From Clostridiales bacterium (GTDB lineage: Bacteria > Bacillota > Clostridia > Saccharofermentanales > Saccharofermentanaceae), in contig JAFVDI010000020.1 of assembly GCA_017478485.1 (NCBI GenBank), forward strand, positions 110,956 to 174,955: DNA of 64,000 nt, written 5' to 3'. The position numbers and the translations under genes were made by a program. Below the pieces are notes generated by a model. That model worked only from the letters and a program-made list of their open reading frames with translations. It did no database searches and was not told the origin of the DNA. Shown one piece after another: positions 27,101 through 34,661 of this stretch; positions within the stretch are counted from its first letter, which is position 1, and every line of letters starts with the position of its first letter.

Positions 27101-27996
27101 GCCGCATCATGCTCGAGAATGTCTGCTTCTCCGGAAAGGACAGGAAAGCGGCAATAGTCATAGGCGAAAACTGCGACATAACAATGGTCCTTAAGGGCGA
27201 GAATATCCTGAACGACGGCGGAATCCTCATACCCGCTACTTCAAGCCTGATCTTCGAAGGAGACGGAAACCTCAACATAACCGTAAACGAGATCGAGTCA
27301 TTCGGTATCGGCAATGCCCCGAATGCTGCCGCGGGAAATATCACTTTCGATCAGGACGGAACCGTGGAGATAGCTCTCAATGCTTCCAGAGGAATCTGCA
27401 TCGGAGGCGGCAACGGAGCCGGGATCAATATCAAGAAGGGAAGATATTTCCTCAAGATGTCCGGCCAGCAGGGCGTCGGCATCGGCACGTTGATCGGGGA
27501 TTTCGCTCCAAACATCAACAACTGCATGATCAATCTTTCCTCCAACATGATGTCTTCCGTAGGTATCGGTTCGTTTGAAGGCAACCTTGACATGAAGATC
27601 GAGCACATTGCGCTTACTTCTGATTTCAAGGGCAACGACGTTGCCGTTTTCGGAAACATCAGAAGAGGCAGGGCAGATATCGATATCTACAGCGTCACTC
27701 TTCAGAGCAGGTTCAGCGCGTCAAACGGCATCATGTTCGGATCTCTTGACTGCTCGCCTTCGAACATAGAGATCGAATATGCCACGGTAAAGGCCGAGTG
27801 CGACGGAAGAATGGTCTCGCTTTTCAGGGGCACGGATATCAATTCCGCGGTATCGATAAGCGAATGCAGCATCGACGGAAAGATCGTATCAAGCGAAAAG
27901 CCTCCGCTCGATCTGGATCTGATGTCATTCAAGCACAACAAAGTCGGTGTCATGATCGACATCAACGGCGAAGCCTGCTACCGCAATTCCTACTGA
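24130..27996 (+). CDS. Cytosolic c-di-GMP protein: PBP-like sensor, degenerate GGDEF, EAL, beta-helix-like tail
   Basis: 1288 residues, no signal peptide or membrane helix. Residues 1-300 resemble the sugar-binding domain of LacI-type regulators (ACANDCMAIGVCKGL, then VPEDIAVVGYDSNEEG) but without a helix-turn-helix. Residues ~300-490 are an unassigned linker domain. From 504 (DPLSGLYNYRGF) comes a GGDEF fold whose signature reads GNGEI at 580-584, so no cyclase activity is expected. The EAL domain (~685-930) has YEALMR (705), ELTEQ, IDDYGTGYSN and LAEGVET, all catalytic positions apparently kept, so c-di-GMP hydrolysis is likely. The last ~350 residues are Gly/Asn/Ile-rich short beta repeats resembling a parallel beta-helix. 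GGAGAGGTG precedes ATG. Confidence 0.88.
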   Translation: MGRRKRVAILVGQADEYYQAEFICGFEKQAFSFDWDVCVFSMYQKYQSSTAREQGESSIYSIVPYEDLDGIILMLDTLQTPGLADAVEEAAHERAKCPVISVDKQSKYFFSVFPDHYKGVKYLVNHLIEEHGFKDIAFLTGKAWHPYSKQRMQAFKDAMTEHKLMIHNNRMFYGDFWYTSGENLGDRLAKDRDNLPEAIACANDCMAIGVCKGLTENGIRVPEDIAVVGYDSNEEGRLSPVPITSVRLPAAEFGKYAAEAIMTISEGKEPEPFDSPVIEFTGRSCGCEMKLEDTVPAFRQTWDTNTSTNSVFSNFNHLEDDILSKNDLYGIVSTLFTYVYQLREFESFSLCINDGWDHYGTNAEESVLDDGTIIPRNGSSEKHIDSAFLADPGKFFSARMLEVMSCRPERLNRDRISLDSFFKRDDLVPRLDEERPSPEVFIFTPLHFEHRCFGYAMISFTEPGSYADNYRIWLRGVMRGLETLRREINLKKTNEILESNLIRDPLSGLYNYRGFNQKAESLLAFYKEKGLKNICAVAADIRNLSEINSRDGRLEGDKAIVHLGRFIQEAFPEGNVFSFGNGEIIVIDSLSDDSKKKAEEAISGVREKLAVYTKAHNCTVPLDIYYGYAEGEPEDRNDFERIASVAVANKNAYKLRIRSIGGEGNSEIDNKKQADLVNEILDQNKINYHFQPIVDAHTGEIFAYEALMRVNVTPYLAPPVVLKYAGLFGRLYDVEALTFGNILDIVSERTDEFAAGTKVFINSIPGQHLKDSDLSNLIDSVRRLGSRIVVELTEQDELSTEELAYLKKSYSDMGIDIAIDDYGTGYSNISNLLRYMPKYLKIDRSLISEIQTSPQKQHFVREIISFCRDNGIKILAEGVETQEELAASIHLGVDLIQGYYTARPAANITREIDAEIKDEILRYNRLEKDEHNKSVYVAGREARVQLQSLISGDIKSIRVTNGEVTFRDITITGIPGVTSSIFLNVDDGYSGRIMLENVCFSGKDRKAAIVIGENCDITMVLKGENILNDGGILIPATSSLIFEGDGNLNITVNEIESFGIGNAPNAAAGNITFDQDGTVEIALNASRGICIGGGNGAGINIKKGRYFLKMSGQQGVGIGTLIGDFAPNINNCMINLSSNMMSSVGIGSFEGNLDMKIEHIALTSDFKGNDVAVFGNIRRGRADIDIYSVTLQSRFSASNGIMFGSLDCSPSNIEIEYATVKAECDGRMVSLFRGTDINSAVSISECSIDGKIVSSEKPPLDLDLMSFKHNKVGVMIDINGEACYRNSY

Positions 27997-28005
27997 GTCT
28001 TAGGG

Positions 28006-28773
28006 TCAGATATTGAGATCAAGGTAGACCGGACAGTGATCCGATCCCATTACATCGCTCATCATATTGGATTCTTTTACGTTTGGCAGGAGTCCTTTTG
28101 TAGCGAAGAAATAGTCGATCCTCCAGCCTACGTTACGCTCTCTTGCGGCTGTCTTGTAAGACCACCAGGTGTAGCATTCTTTCTTGTCGGGATAGAGCAT
28201 CCTGAAAGTGTCGGTGAGTCCTGCCTCTGCGAAATGATCCATGTAAACGCGCTCTTCGGGAAGGAATCCCGAGATCTTTGAGTTTGCCTTCGGGTTGGAC
28301 AGATCGATCTCTTTATGTGCGGTATTCACGTCGCCGCAGCAGATGACCTCGCGTCCCTTTGATTCGAGTTCCCTGACGCGGTCAAGAAAGCAGTCGTAGA
28401 ACCTGAGCTTGAACTTTACGAAATCATCGCCTCTTCCGCCGTTGGGGAAGTAGATGTTGAAAAGTACGAACTTTCCGAAATCAGCGCAGATCGTTCTTCC
28501 TTCGTGATCGAACTCGTCGGTTCCCAGGCCGAAGGTGACGTCTTCAGGCTCGAGCCTGGAATAAAGCGCGGTGCCTGAATAGCCCTTGCGCTCTGCCGAA
28601 TAAAACCAGCTCTTATAGCCTTCGAGCTGAGTGATCTCCGGACCTAACTGGTCTATCTGAGCCTTTGTCTCCTGAATGCCTATGATGTCGGCGTTCATTG
28701 CCTTTACGGCGTCCGCAAAGCCCTTGTTCGCGACTGCCCTGATGCCGTTAACATTCCAGCTTACTATTCTCAT
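28006..28773 (-). CDS. xth: Exodeoxyribonuclease III / AP endonuclease
   Basis: 255 residues, normal for the ExoIII family. All signature motifs are seen: ISWNVNGIR-like start (MRIVSWNVNGIR), IIGIQETKAQ with catalytic Glu, YSGTALYSR, CGDVNTAHKEIDL, and the C-terminal GSDHCPVYLDL with the catalytic Asp-His. It nicks DNA 5' of abasic sites and trims 3' ends in base excision repair, using Mg2+. GAGG precedes the ATG. It is convergent with the EAL gene (9 nt apart) and divergent from the asparaginase gene. Confidence 0.95.
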   Translation of the reverse strand: MRIVSWNVNGIRAVANKGFADAVKAMNADIIGIQETKAQIDQLGPEITQLEGYKSWFYSAERKGYSGTALYSRLEPEDVTFGLGTDEFDHEGRTICADFGKFVLFNIYFPNGGRGDDFVKFKLRFYDCFLDRVRELESKGREVICCGDVNTAHKEIDLSNPKANSKISGFLPEERVYMDHFAEAGLTDTFRMLYPDKKECYTWWSYKTAARERNVGWRIDYFFATKGLLPNVKESNMMSDVMGSDHCPVYLDLNI

Positions 28774-28787
28774 ATCATGCCTCGTGA

Positions 28788-28797
28788 ATTATAATTT
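28788..28797. promoter_or_regulatory. Palindromic -10 (AATTATAATT) between xth and asparaginase genes
   Basis: AATTATAATT reads TATAAT on both strands. For the plus strand it fits a -10 for the asparaginase gene with GTG start 28837. For xth it lies very close to the start codon, so use in that direction is less sure. Confidence 0.4.
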
Positions 28798-28836
28798 ATG
28801 CGTGTATTTTACCTTAAAAAGAGAGGCGCACCAACA

Positions 28837-29694
28837 GTGACAAAACTGCTTGTTACAGTATCGGGCGGAACGGTCTCGTCGTCAGTCAGGGACGGTCTGG
28901 TCAAGCTCGAAAAGGAATCCCCGACAGCATCCTACCTTAGGGGAAAAGCTGAGGAGATCGAATTGATCTCGCCTGCAAATTACTCATCCGAAAATGCGCG
29001 TCCCGAGGACTACCGTGACGTGCTCAAAGCTGTCTCCGAAGCGGCTTCGCAAAGCCGCCCGGACGGGATAATAATCCTTCACGGAACCGATACTATGGCG
29101 TATTTTGCCCAGCTTGCGGCAAGGGCGCTGAGCCACATGGCGATACCTTTCGTCATCACCGGATCCAAGATACCGCCCGACAGGGAAGATACGGATGCCT
29201 TTAAGAACATGGATTTCGCGGTCGAACAGGTCACCCTTGGAAAGAGCGGCGTTGTTTTCACGGCGCACGACGGCGTCCAGAAGATAATCCCGGCTGACAA
29301 GGTCACGTCACCTGACATCTACGGTGATTACGGCATCTGGCCTGACAGCGCTGACACGGATTTTTCTTCCGGCAGATATAAGAAAGCGGCCGAAGCATTT
29401 TTCGCAGCCGAAAAGCTTCACAGGATACAGGTAATAGCGGCCGCGCCGACACCGGGCGTCCTGGATGACGGCTTTGATACGGTCCTCATAATGTGCCACC
29501 ATTCCGGCACTGCGGACGTGAAGCTCGTGCCGAAGGTGAGAAAGTGGACTGCCAAAGGAATCAGGTGCTTTATGGCGCCCGTTCCGAGAAATTCGAATAT
29601 CTACGAGAGCCGCGCGATGCTTGAAGCGGCGGGCTGCAGGTCACTTCCGGGAGTTCCCGCGGAAGGCGCGTGGGCAGAGGCCCTGATCACATGA
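28837..29694 (+). CDS. L-asparaginase (type I/II family)
   Basis: 285 residues. Catalytic features: VSGGTVSS near the N-terminus (first Thr), ILHGTDTMAYFA (second Thr-Asp pair), FVITGSKIPP and a Lys in GVQKIIPADK. It lacks a signal peptide, which fits a cytosolic type I-like enzyme that turns asparagine into aspartate and ammonia. GTG 28837 is preferred: GAGAGG lies 10 nt upstream and a -10 (TATAAT) sits at 28790-28795. An in-frame ATG at 28798 lies within the presumed transcription start area. The stop overlaps the next gene by 4 nt. Confidence 0.85.
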   Translation: MTKLLVTVSGGTVSSSVRDGLVKLEKESPTASYLRGKAEEIELISPANYSSENARPEDYRDVLKAVSEAASQSRPDGIIILHGTDTMAYFAQLAARALSHMAIPFVITGSKIPPDREDTDAFKNMDFAVEQVTLGKSGVVFTAHDGVQKIIPADKVTSPDIYGDYGIWPDSADTDFSSGRYKKAAEAFFAAEKLHRIQVIAAAPTPGVLDDGFDTVLIMCHHSGTADVKLVPKVRKWTAKGIRCFMAPVPRNSNIYESRAMLEAAGCRSLPGVPAEGAWAEALIT

Positions 29695-30305
29695 CATCAG
29701 GCCATTCCGGAGCGGTAAGGCCTTCATGTCTTACCCGTCCTCCTTCGATCGACGGGAGTTTCGGCGGAAACCAGATGTGGACTTCCACGCCTCTTATGCA
29801 GAACTGCGGCTGCGGCATAATTGCGGGGCTCGATGCTGTCCTCAGATATGAGGGCATTTCCACGCTGACAATGGACGAATACCTCAAAAGATTTGATGAC
29901 GCCGCCCGTTATCTGAAGCCGATCGTTCTTCCCGGCAGCCCTGAAAACCCGAAGAGTTTCGGCGTCAGCACCCTGGGTTTCAAGAGCGGGATAAAGAAGC
30001 TCGCGGCTTCGCGGGGGATCCCGGTCAAAGCAAAAGGATTCATTTTTGATTACGAGACAAAGGTCAAAAAGTATCTGGAAATGGGCGTGCCGGTAGTATC
30101 GCTGATAGCCGCGCCCTTGAACAACGTCAGCATCGTCAACTGCAACGGCGCGGGGAGCAATATCGGTTTTCACTGGGTGACATGCACCGGGATCGACGAC
30201 AGATACCTTGAGGTGTCTTCCTGGGGAGGATTGCACAGGATAGAGCTTTCCGACCTGGACAGGGCATCTGCGGGCGTCAGGTTCTACGCGGTACTGCCGT
30301 TATAG
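29691..30305 (+). CDS. Papain/C39-like cysteine-peptidase-fold protein, unknown role
   Basis: 204 residues, starting at ATG 29691 inside the asparaginase stop (ATGA), so translation is coupled. MQNCGCGIIAGLDAVL near residue 35 looks like the Cys nucleophile and following helix of C39-like peptidases, and FHWVTCTGIDD near residue 165 like the His strand, with LEVSSWG behind it. That order (Cys, His, small polar) fits a papain-like fold. No signal peptide or ABC domain is present, so it is not a bacteriocin exporter peptidase. The role and its link with asparagine breakdown are unknown; it could be a peptidase, amidase or transglutaminase-like enzyme. Confidence 0.7.
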   Translation: MTSGHSGAVRPSCLTRPPSIDGSFGGNQMWTSTPLMQNCGCGIIAGLDAVLRYEGISTLTMDEYLKRFDDAARYLKPIVLPGSPENPKSFGVSTLGFKSGIKKLAASRGIPVKAKGFIFDYETKVKKYLEMGVPVVSLIAAPLNNVSIVNCNGAGSNIGFHWVTCTGIDDRYLEVSSWGGLHRIELSDLDRASAGVRFYAVLPL

Positions 30306-30378
30306 CAGGAAATTGCAAGAAGTGCCCTAATGAAGTAGTATTATTCAGTTAAGAAAAGAGATGTGGAGGAATTCTTCG

Positions 30379-30624
30379 ATGAATGAGGAAATTGCAGCAA
30401 AGATAAAGAAAATGCTCGTTGAGAGACTCAGGATCCCTGAGGATGAGCTTGAATATGATTCAGAACTCTTCGGAGAGGACATAGGACTTGATTCCATCGA
30501 TTCCATCGAGATCATAGTCGGTCTTGAGGATCTTTTCGGAGTCGACATGTCCGGTTCCGGCAAAGAGAATTTCCAGTCGATCAGAACGCTTACCCAGTAC
30601 GTAGAAGAACATAAAGAGGACTGA
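30379..30624 (+). CDS. Acyl carrier protein
   Basis: 81 residues, acidic, the size of ACP. The phosphopantetheine site is GLDSIDSIEI with Ser39; the usual DSL reads DSI. GGAGG lies 9 nt before ATG 30379. It is one nt ahead of the didomain ketosynthase and seems to belong to that unit. The main fatty acid operon at 34714-45954 has no ACP gene, so this ACP may serve it as well, or may be dedicated to the KS/CLF enzyme while the housekeeping ACP lies elsewhere. Confidence 0.93.
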   Translation: MNEEIAAKIKKMLVERLRIPEDELEYDSELFGEDIGLDSIDSIEIIVGLEDLFGVDMSGSGKENFQSIRTLTQYVEEHKED

Positions 30625-30625
30625 T

Positions 30626-32893
30626 ATGTCTGACAGCATCAAAAGATGCGTGGTTACGGGCTTAGGCCTCGTATGTGCGCTTGGTGACGATGCCGCTTCG
30701 TGTGCGGCATCTGCTTTTTCAGGGAAGAGCGGGATCAAGGATGTTGAGTCTTTCGATACCGCAAACTGCTATTCACACAAAGGAGCCGAGGTTGCCCTTA
30801 CCGATGAGCAGCTATGCAGCGAAAAGTACGACAGAACGACACTGCTCTGCATAAAGGCTGCGGGAGAAGCACTCGCGGATTCAGGCATCGATCTCGGAAA
30901 TGAAGACCGCACAAAGATCGGCGTCATCCTGGGCACTTGCATCGGCGGAGCTGCGAGCATCGACAAATACTACACCGACAGCTTTGAAGGCAGGCCTGCT
31001 GATAAAGAAGACATCAAGAGGATGCCGGCATCCGCGATCGCCAACAATGTCGCATATCATTTCGGTCTGGACGGCATCACCGCGAACATCGTAAATGCTT
31101 GCGCTGCAGGAACGATGAGCCTTGCCGGTGCCTGCGACATGATCAGGGCCGGCAAAGCGGACGTTTTCGTGGCAGGCGGATGTGACAGTTTCTCATCGCT
31201 TGCCTATGCGGGTTTCCATGCGCTTCACGCTCTGTCTGAAGATGTATGCTCGCCGTTCAATCACAGTAACGGAATCACGATCGGCGAAGGTTCAGGCGTT
31301 CTCATCATCGAAAGCTATGAACACGCTGCTGCGCGCGGCGCGAAGATCTACTGCGACGTTCTGGGCGCCGGCGTAAGCTCTGATGCTTATCACATCACAG
31401 CCCCGAGGCCTGACGGTGAGGGACAGATGAGCGCGATAAGACGCGCTGCCTTTAACTCCGGCGTTGATCTTTCGGAGATCGATTACATAAACGCACACGG
31501 TACAGGCACGTCGAAAAACGATGAAGCGGAATTCCTTTCGCTCAGAACGCTTTTCGGAAACAGGCCTGACCTTGCGGTAAGTTCCACCAAGTCCATGAAC
31601 GGACACTGCCTCGGAGCAGCAGGATCGATCGAAGCCGTGCTGACGATCGAGGCAATGAACAGAGGCGAAGTTCCTCCTACGACCGGCTACAGCAGCGACG
31701 ACATTGAAGCGCTCAGGGAGAAGTCCGGTGGCATCGGTTTCGTTGCAAATGATAAGCAGGCCAAGGACGTGAAGCTCGCGATGTCGAACTCTTTCGCGTT
31801 CGGAGGCAACAACGCGAGCATCATCTTTTCGAAAGAGCCGCGCGAGATCAAGAACGTCAGGAATACTGATCCCATCTACATCACAGGCATCGGTGAAGTG
31901 ACCGGAACGAAAGCTGAAGGCGCTTCTGATTTCAGGGCGGACGTCAGCCCCGAGGTCTTTAAGCAGCATGAGGTAAAGACCGCTTTTCTGAGAAAGCTCG
32001 ACAGGTTCAGCGAGCTCGTTCTACTCAGCGGTATCGTGGCTCTGGAAGACGCCGGCATAAAGGTCGATGACACCAATGCGGATGACATCGGAATAGTTAT
32101 CGGAACGTCCGACGGACCCATTACCGAGATAGTGAATTTCCAGAAACTCGTGATCGAGAAGGGCATCGAAAACGGCAGCGCTTTCATGTTCCCCAACACC
32201 GTGTATAACGCGGCGGGCGGATATCTCTCGATCTTTACGGGCATTAAAGGTTACAACATAACGGTTGCAAACGGCTTCCAGGCGGGCCTTCAAAGTGTGA
32301 TGAACGCTTGCGAGGCGATCCGCAGGGGAGACGAGAACGTCATGCTCGCGAACGGTACTGACGAGCTTACCGACATCGAGGCCGAGCTCTATAAGAACTT
32401 GGGCTTTACGGGCAACGGCAAAGATACCGGGGTTGTCCTTGGAGAAGGATCGGTAACGCTGATCCTCGAGTCTTCAAAGGCTGCTGCAGAGCGCGGAAGC
32501 AAAAAATACGCGCAGGTGGCCGGCTACTCAATAGCAAGGCATTCCGCTCCTTACGATGAAATCGGCGGAACTGATGAAGCCCTCGTCCGCGCCATTGAAG
32601 AAGCCGTTTCGGATGCCGGGATCAGGGCCGGCGACATCAAGACGGTTTACGGTTTCGCGAACGGGATCAAGTCTCTCGATGATGTTTTAGACCGCGCCGT
32701 TTCCAGGATCTGGAAGGACGGCATCGAAGTTAAGAACGTAAGGTCGGAATCAGGCGAAGCAAGGGCAGCGTCAGCAGCTCTCTCACTCGCAAAGGCAGCT
32801 AAGGAAATGGATGCAAGTGAAGGAGATTACTCCATTGCGGTATCCTTCGGAGCAGGCGGAATCTATTCCGCGATAGTCCTCAAGAAAGCATAA
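30626..32893 (+). CDS. Didomain ketosynthase: active KS fused to an inactive, CLF-like KS
   Basis: 755 residues, twice the usual KS length. Residues 1-405 are a full FabF-type 3-oxoacyl-ACP synthase with Cys159 (NACAAGT), His291 (NAHGTGT), Lys322 and His327 (TKSMNGHCLGAAG). Residues 415-755 are a second thiolase fold (FPNTVYNAAGGYLSIFTGIKG), but the Cys position reads NGFQAG (Phe551-Gln552) and neither catalytic His is present, so it cannot condense. This mirrors the KS-alpha/KS-beta (chain-length factor) pair of type II polyketide systems, here in one chain. With the ACP ahead and FabG behind, it probably elongates a special acyl or polyketide chain. The product is unknown. Confidence 0.9.
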   Translation: MSDSIKRCVVTGLGLVCALGDDAASCAASAFSGKSGIKDVESFDTANCYSHKGAEVALTDEQLCSEKYDRTTLLCIKAAGEALADSGIDLGNEDRTKIGVILGTCIGGAASIDKYYTDSFEGRPADKEDIKRMPASAIANNVAYHFGLDGITANIVNACAAGTMSLAGACDMIRAGKADVFVAGGCDSFSSLAYAGFHALHALSEDVCSPFNHSNGITIGEGSGVLIIESYEHAAARGAKIYCDVLGAGVSSDAYHITAPRPDGEGQMSAIRRAAFNSGVDLSEIDYINAHGTGTSKNDEAEFLSLRTLFGNRPDLAVSSTKSMNGHCLGAAGSIEAVLTIEAMNRGEVPPTTGYSSDDIEALREKSGGIGFVANDKQAKDVKLAMSNSFAFGGNNASIIFSKEPREIKNVRNTDPIYITGIGEVTGTKAEGASDFRADVSPEVFKQHEVKTAFLRKLDRFSELVLLSGIVALEDAGIKVDDTNADDIGIVIGTSDGPITEIVNFQKLVIEKGIENGSAFMFPNTVYNAAGGYLSIFTGIKGYNITVANGFQAGLQSVMNACEAIRRGDENVMLANGTDELTDIEAELYKNLGFTGNGKDTGVVLGEGSVTLILESSKAAAERGSKKYAQVAGYSIARHSAPYDEIGGTDEALVRAIEEAVSDAGIRAGDIKTVYGFANGIKSLDDVLDRAVSRIWKDGIEVKNVRSESGEARAASAALSLAKAAKEMDASEGDYSIAVSFGAGGIYSAIVLKKA

Positions 32894-32905
32894 CGGAGAT
32901 TTGCC

Positions 32906-33640
32906 ATGGGAAAGACAGCATTGATCACGGGCGCCTCACGCGGCATCGGCAAAGCGATAGCATTAAGGCTTGCAAAGGACGGCTACGACATAGCTGTCAA
33001 CTTCAACAGCAATCAGGAGGCTGCTGCAAAGACAGCGGCCCAGATCGCGCAGTACGGCGTGACCGCAAGGATCTACCAGGCCGACACCTCTAAGATGGAC
33101 GAGGTCAAGGCCATGTTCAAGGCGATCAGAAATGATTTCGGCGGCCTCGATGTTCTCGTAAACAACGCCGGCATCGTTGATGATGCATACCTTCTGATGA
33201 TTAATCAGCCGTCTCTCGAAAAGAGCCTCGCGATCAACATCCAGGGTTACATCAACTGCGCGCAGCAGGCGGCACTCCGCATGGCCGGTGCAGGAAAAGG
33301 CATCATAATCAATATCTCTTCTGTAAGCTCGGTCATTGCAGTCGAAGGCCAGACCGTATACAGCGCGACCAAGGGCGCAGTCAATTCCATGACCGCCACG
33401 ATGGCTAAGGAGCTTGCCCCGCGCGGCATCAGAGTCAACGCAGTCGCTCCGGGTTTTGTCGGAACCGACATGCTCAAGTCCATCCCAGGTGACCTCGTCG
33501 ACAAATACATCGAGTCGATCCCCATGAAGAAATTCGGAACCGCCGAGGACGTTGCAAACGTTGTCTCAAGTCTTTGTTCCGACAATTTCTCCTACATGAC
33601 CGGCCAGGTCCTGGTCTTGGACGGCGGTCTCTCACTTTAA
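32906..33640 (+). CDS. 3-oxoacyl-ACP reductase (FabG-like, SDR)
   Basis: 244 residues. SDR features: GASRGIG (NADPH loop), NNAG, catalytic Ser in NISSVSS, YSATK with Tyr and Lys, and PGFVGTDM. GGAGA precedes the ATG, 12 nt after the KS/CLF gene, so it is the third gene of that unit. A second fabG sits in the main operon at 37577, so this copy is probably specialised for the KS/CLF product. Substrate inferred from context only. Confidence 0.92.
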   Translation: MGKTALITGASRGIGKAIALRLAKDGYDIAVNFNSNQEAAAKTAAQIAQYGVTARIYQADTSKMDEVKAMFKAIRNDFGGLDVLVNNAGIVDDAYLLMINQPSLEKSLAINIQGYINCAQQAALRMAGAGKGIIINISSVSSVIAVEGQTVYSATKGAVNSMTATMAKELAPRGIRVNAVAPGFVGTDMLKSIPGDLVDKYIESIPMKKFGTAEDVANVVSSLCSDNFSYMTGQVLVLDGGLSL

Positions 33641-33660
33641 TTTTCAGGATGGAATAAGGA

Positions 33661-34389
33661 ATGAAATTACTCGTATTAAACGGAAGCCCCAAGTGTGACA
33701 GAAGCAACACCATCAGGATCGCAAAAGCGTTCACCGAAGGCTTCCCCGAAGACACCACCGTCAAAAGGATCGACCTCTACGAGAAGAACATCATGCCCTG
33801 CAGGGGGTGCTTTTCGTGCTGGAAGAGCGAATCGGGCAAGTGTGTCATAAATGACGACATGGCCGGGATAATCTCCGCCATCAAGGAAGCGGATGTCATT
33901 ATTCAGAGCTACCCTCTGTATTTCTACGGCATGCCTTCGCAGATGAAGGCCATGACCGACAGGTGCCTCCAGCTCGTCATGCCTTACATGGGCGACAAGA
34001 GTGATTCCGATACTACATTCAACGAGCTGCGCGATCCCTCGATGTGGGAAAAGAAGCTCGTCCTCATCAGTTCCTGCGGCTATGTCGAGACCGAACCCGT
34101 CTATCCCGCGCTCCTTGCGCAGTACGACCTGATCTGCGGAAAGGGCAACTACACCGCGATCCTCTGTCCCGAGGGCGAGATCTTCGTTACCGGCAAGGCA
34201 AAGCGCCAGCAGGACGTTTATCTCGAGAGCATCAGAGCGGCCGGCGCCGAATACGCATCGAACTTCAGCCTGTCAGACGAGACTTTCCGCAAGATCTCCA
34301 TTCCGATGCTCTCGCCCTTAAGCTTTTCCACCATTACCAAGGCTCACTGGAAAGAAGGCCGGTGGACCGAAAGGGACCGGGAAAGCTGA
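33661..34389 (+). CDS. Flavodoxin-fold NAD(P)H-dependent oxidoreductase, iron-sulfur flavoprotein-like
   Basis: 242 residues. NGSPKCDRSNT near the N-terminus is the FMN phosphate loop of the NADPH-dependent FMN reductase family. CRGCFSCWKSESGKC (around residues 43-57) is a Cys cluster like that of iron-sulfur flavoproteins, and SYPLYFYGMPSQMKAMTDR is a conserved family block. It lies 20 nt after the FabG-like gene and may be its operon partner, perhaps reducing an enoyl or quinone-like product. That link is inference. Paired palindromic repeats follow directly. Confidence 0.85.
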   Translation: MKLLVLNGSPKCDRSNTIRIAKAFTEGFPEDTTVKRIDLYEKNIMPCRGCFSCWKSESGKCVINDDMAGIISAIKEADVIIQSYPLYFYGMPSQMKAMTDRCLQLVMPYMGDKSDSDTTFNELRDPSMWEKKLVLISSCGYVETEPVYPALLAQYDLICGKGNYTAILCPEGEIFVTGKAKRQQDVYLESIRAAGAEYASNFSLSDETFRKISIPMLSPLSFSTITKAHWKEGRWTERDRES

Positions 34390-34422
34390 GTTTTAATAGA
34401 AAAACGACCGCGTTCTGTAAGA

Positions 34423-34476
34423 AATTAACTGATTGGGTATCTATTTCGTATGAAACAGATACCCAAACAGCTAATT
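34423..34476. repeat. Paired palindromic repeat, locus A, copy 1
   Basis: Arms TTAACTGATTGGGTATCT (34425-34442) and AGATACCCAAACAGCTAA (34457-34474) pair over 18 positions with two mismatches, with a 14-nt loop. Copy 2 begins exactly 72 nt later. The minus strand carries CTGTTTGGGTATCTGTTT, similar to the plus strand of locus B at 45956-46085. Confidence 0.8.
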
Positions 34477-34496
34477 CAGCCTTTTTTGCCGGCGGA

Positions 34497-34546
34497 TTAA
34501 CTGATTAGGTATCTCTTTTGATTCAAACAGATACCCAAACAGCTAA
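34497..34546. repeat. Paired palindromic repeat, locus A, copy 2
   Basis: TTAACTGATTAGGTATCT (34497-34514) and AGATACCCAAACAGCTAA (34529-34546) again pair. The arms are nearly identical to copy 1, the loop differs, which suggests selection for the stem. Confidence 0.8.
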
Positions 34547-34632
34547 TAAACCCTTTCAATGACTTTTTTTGACGTCCCCGGGCGGAAATGAAGGCAAAAC
34601 GGGGGCAAAATAATCAGTTTTTTCTTATTAAT

Positions 34633-34661
34633 TTGACAATTCCGCTTCCCATATCTATACT
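34633..34661 (+). promoter_or_regulatory. Strong sigma-A promoter of the fatty acid operon
   Basis: TTGACA at 34633-34638 and TATACT at 34656-34661 with a 17-nt spacer, 52 nt before fabH. The best -35 match in the window along with that of rpoB and the ZnuA-like gene. Confidence 0.8.

Noticed and set aside
29670..29690. Upstream start for the C39-like gene
   Set aside because: It would lie within the asparaginase frame without a ribosome site; the ATGA overlap at 29691 is the usual coupling.
34044..34508. 154-codon plus-strand open frame running into locus A repeats
   Set aside because: Out of frame with the flavoprotein gene and Arg-rich; no ribosome site or family match.
34423..34546. CRISPR-like repeat array
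   Set aside because: Only two units, each internally palindromic over its full length with no unique spacers; no cas genes.
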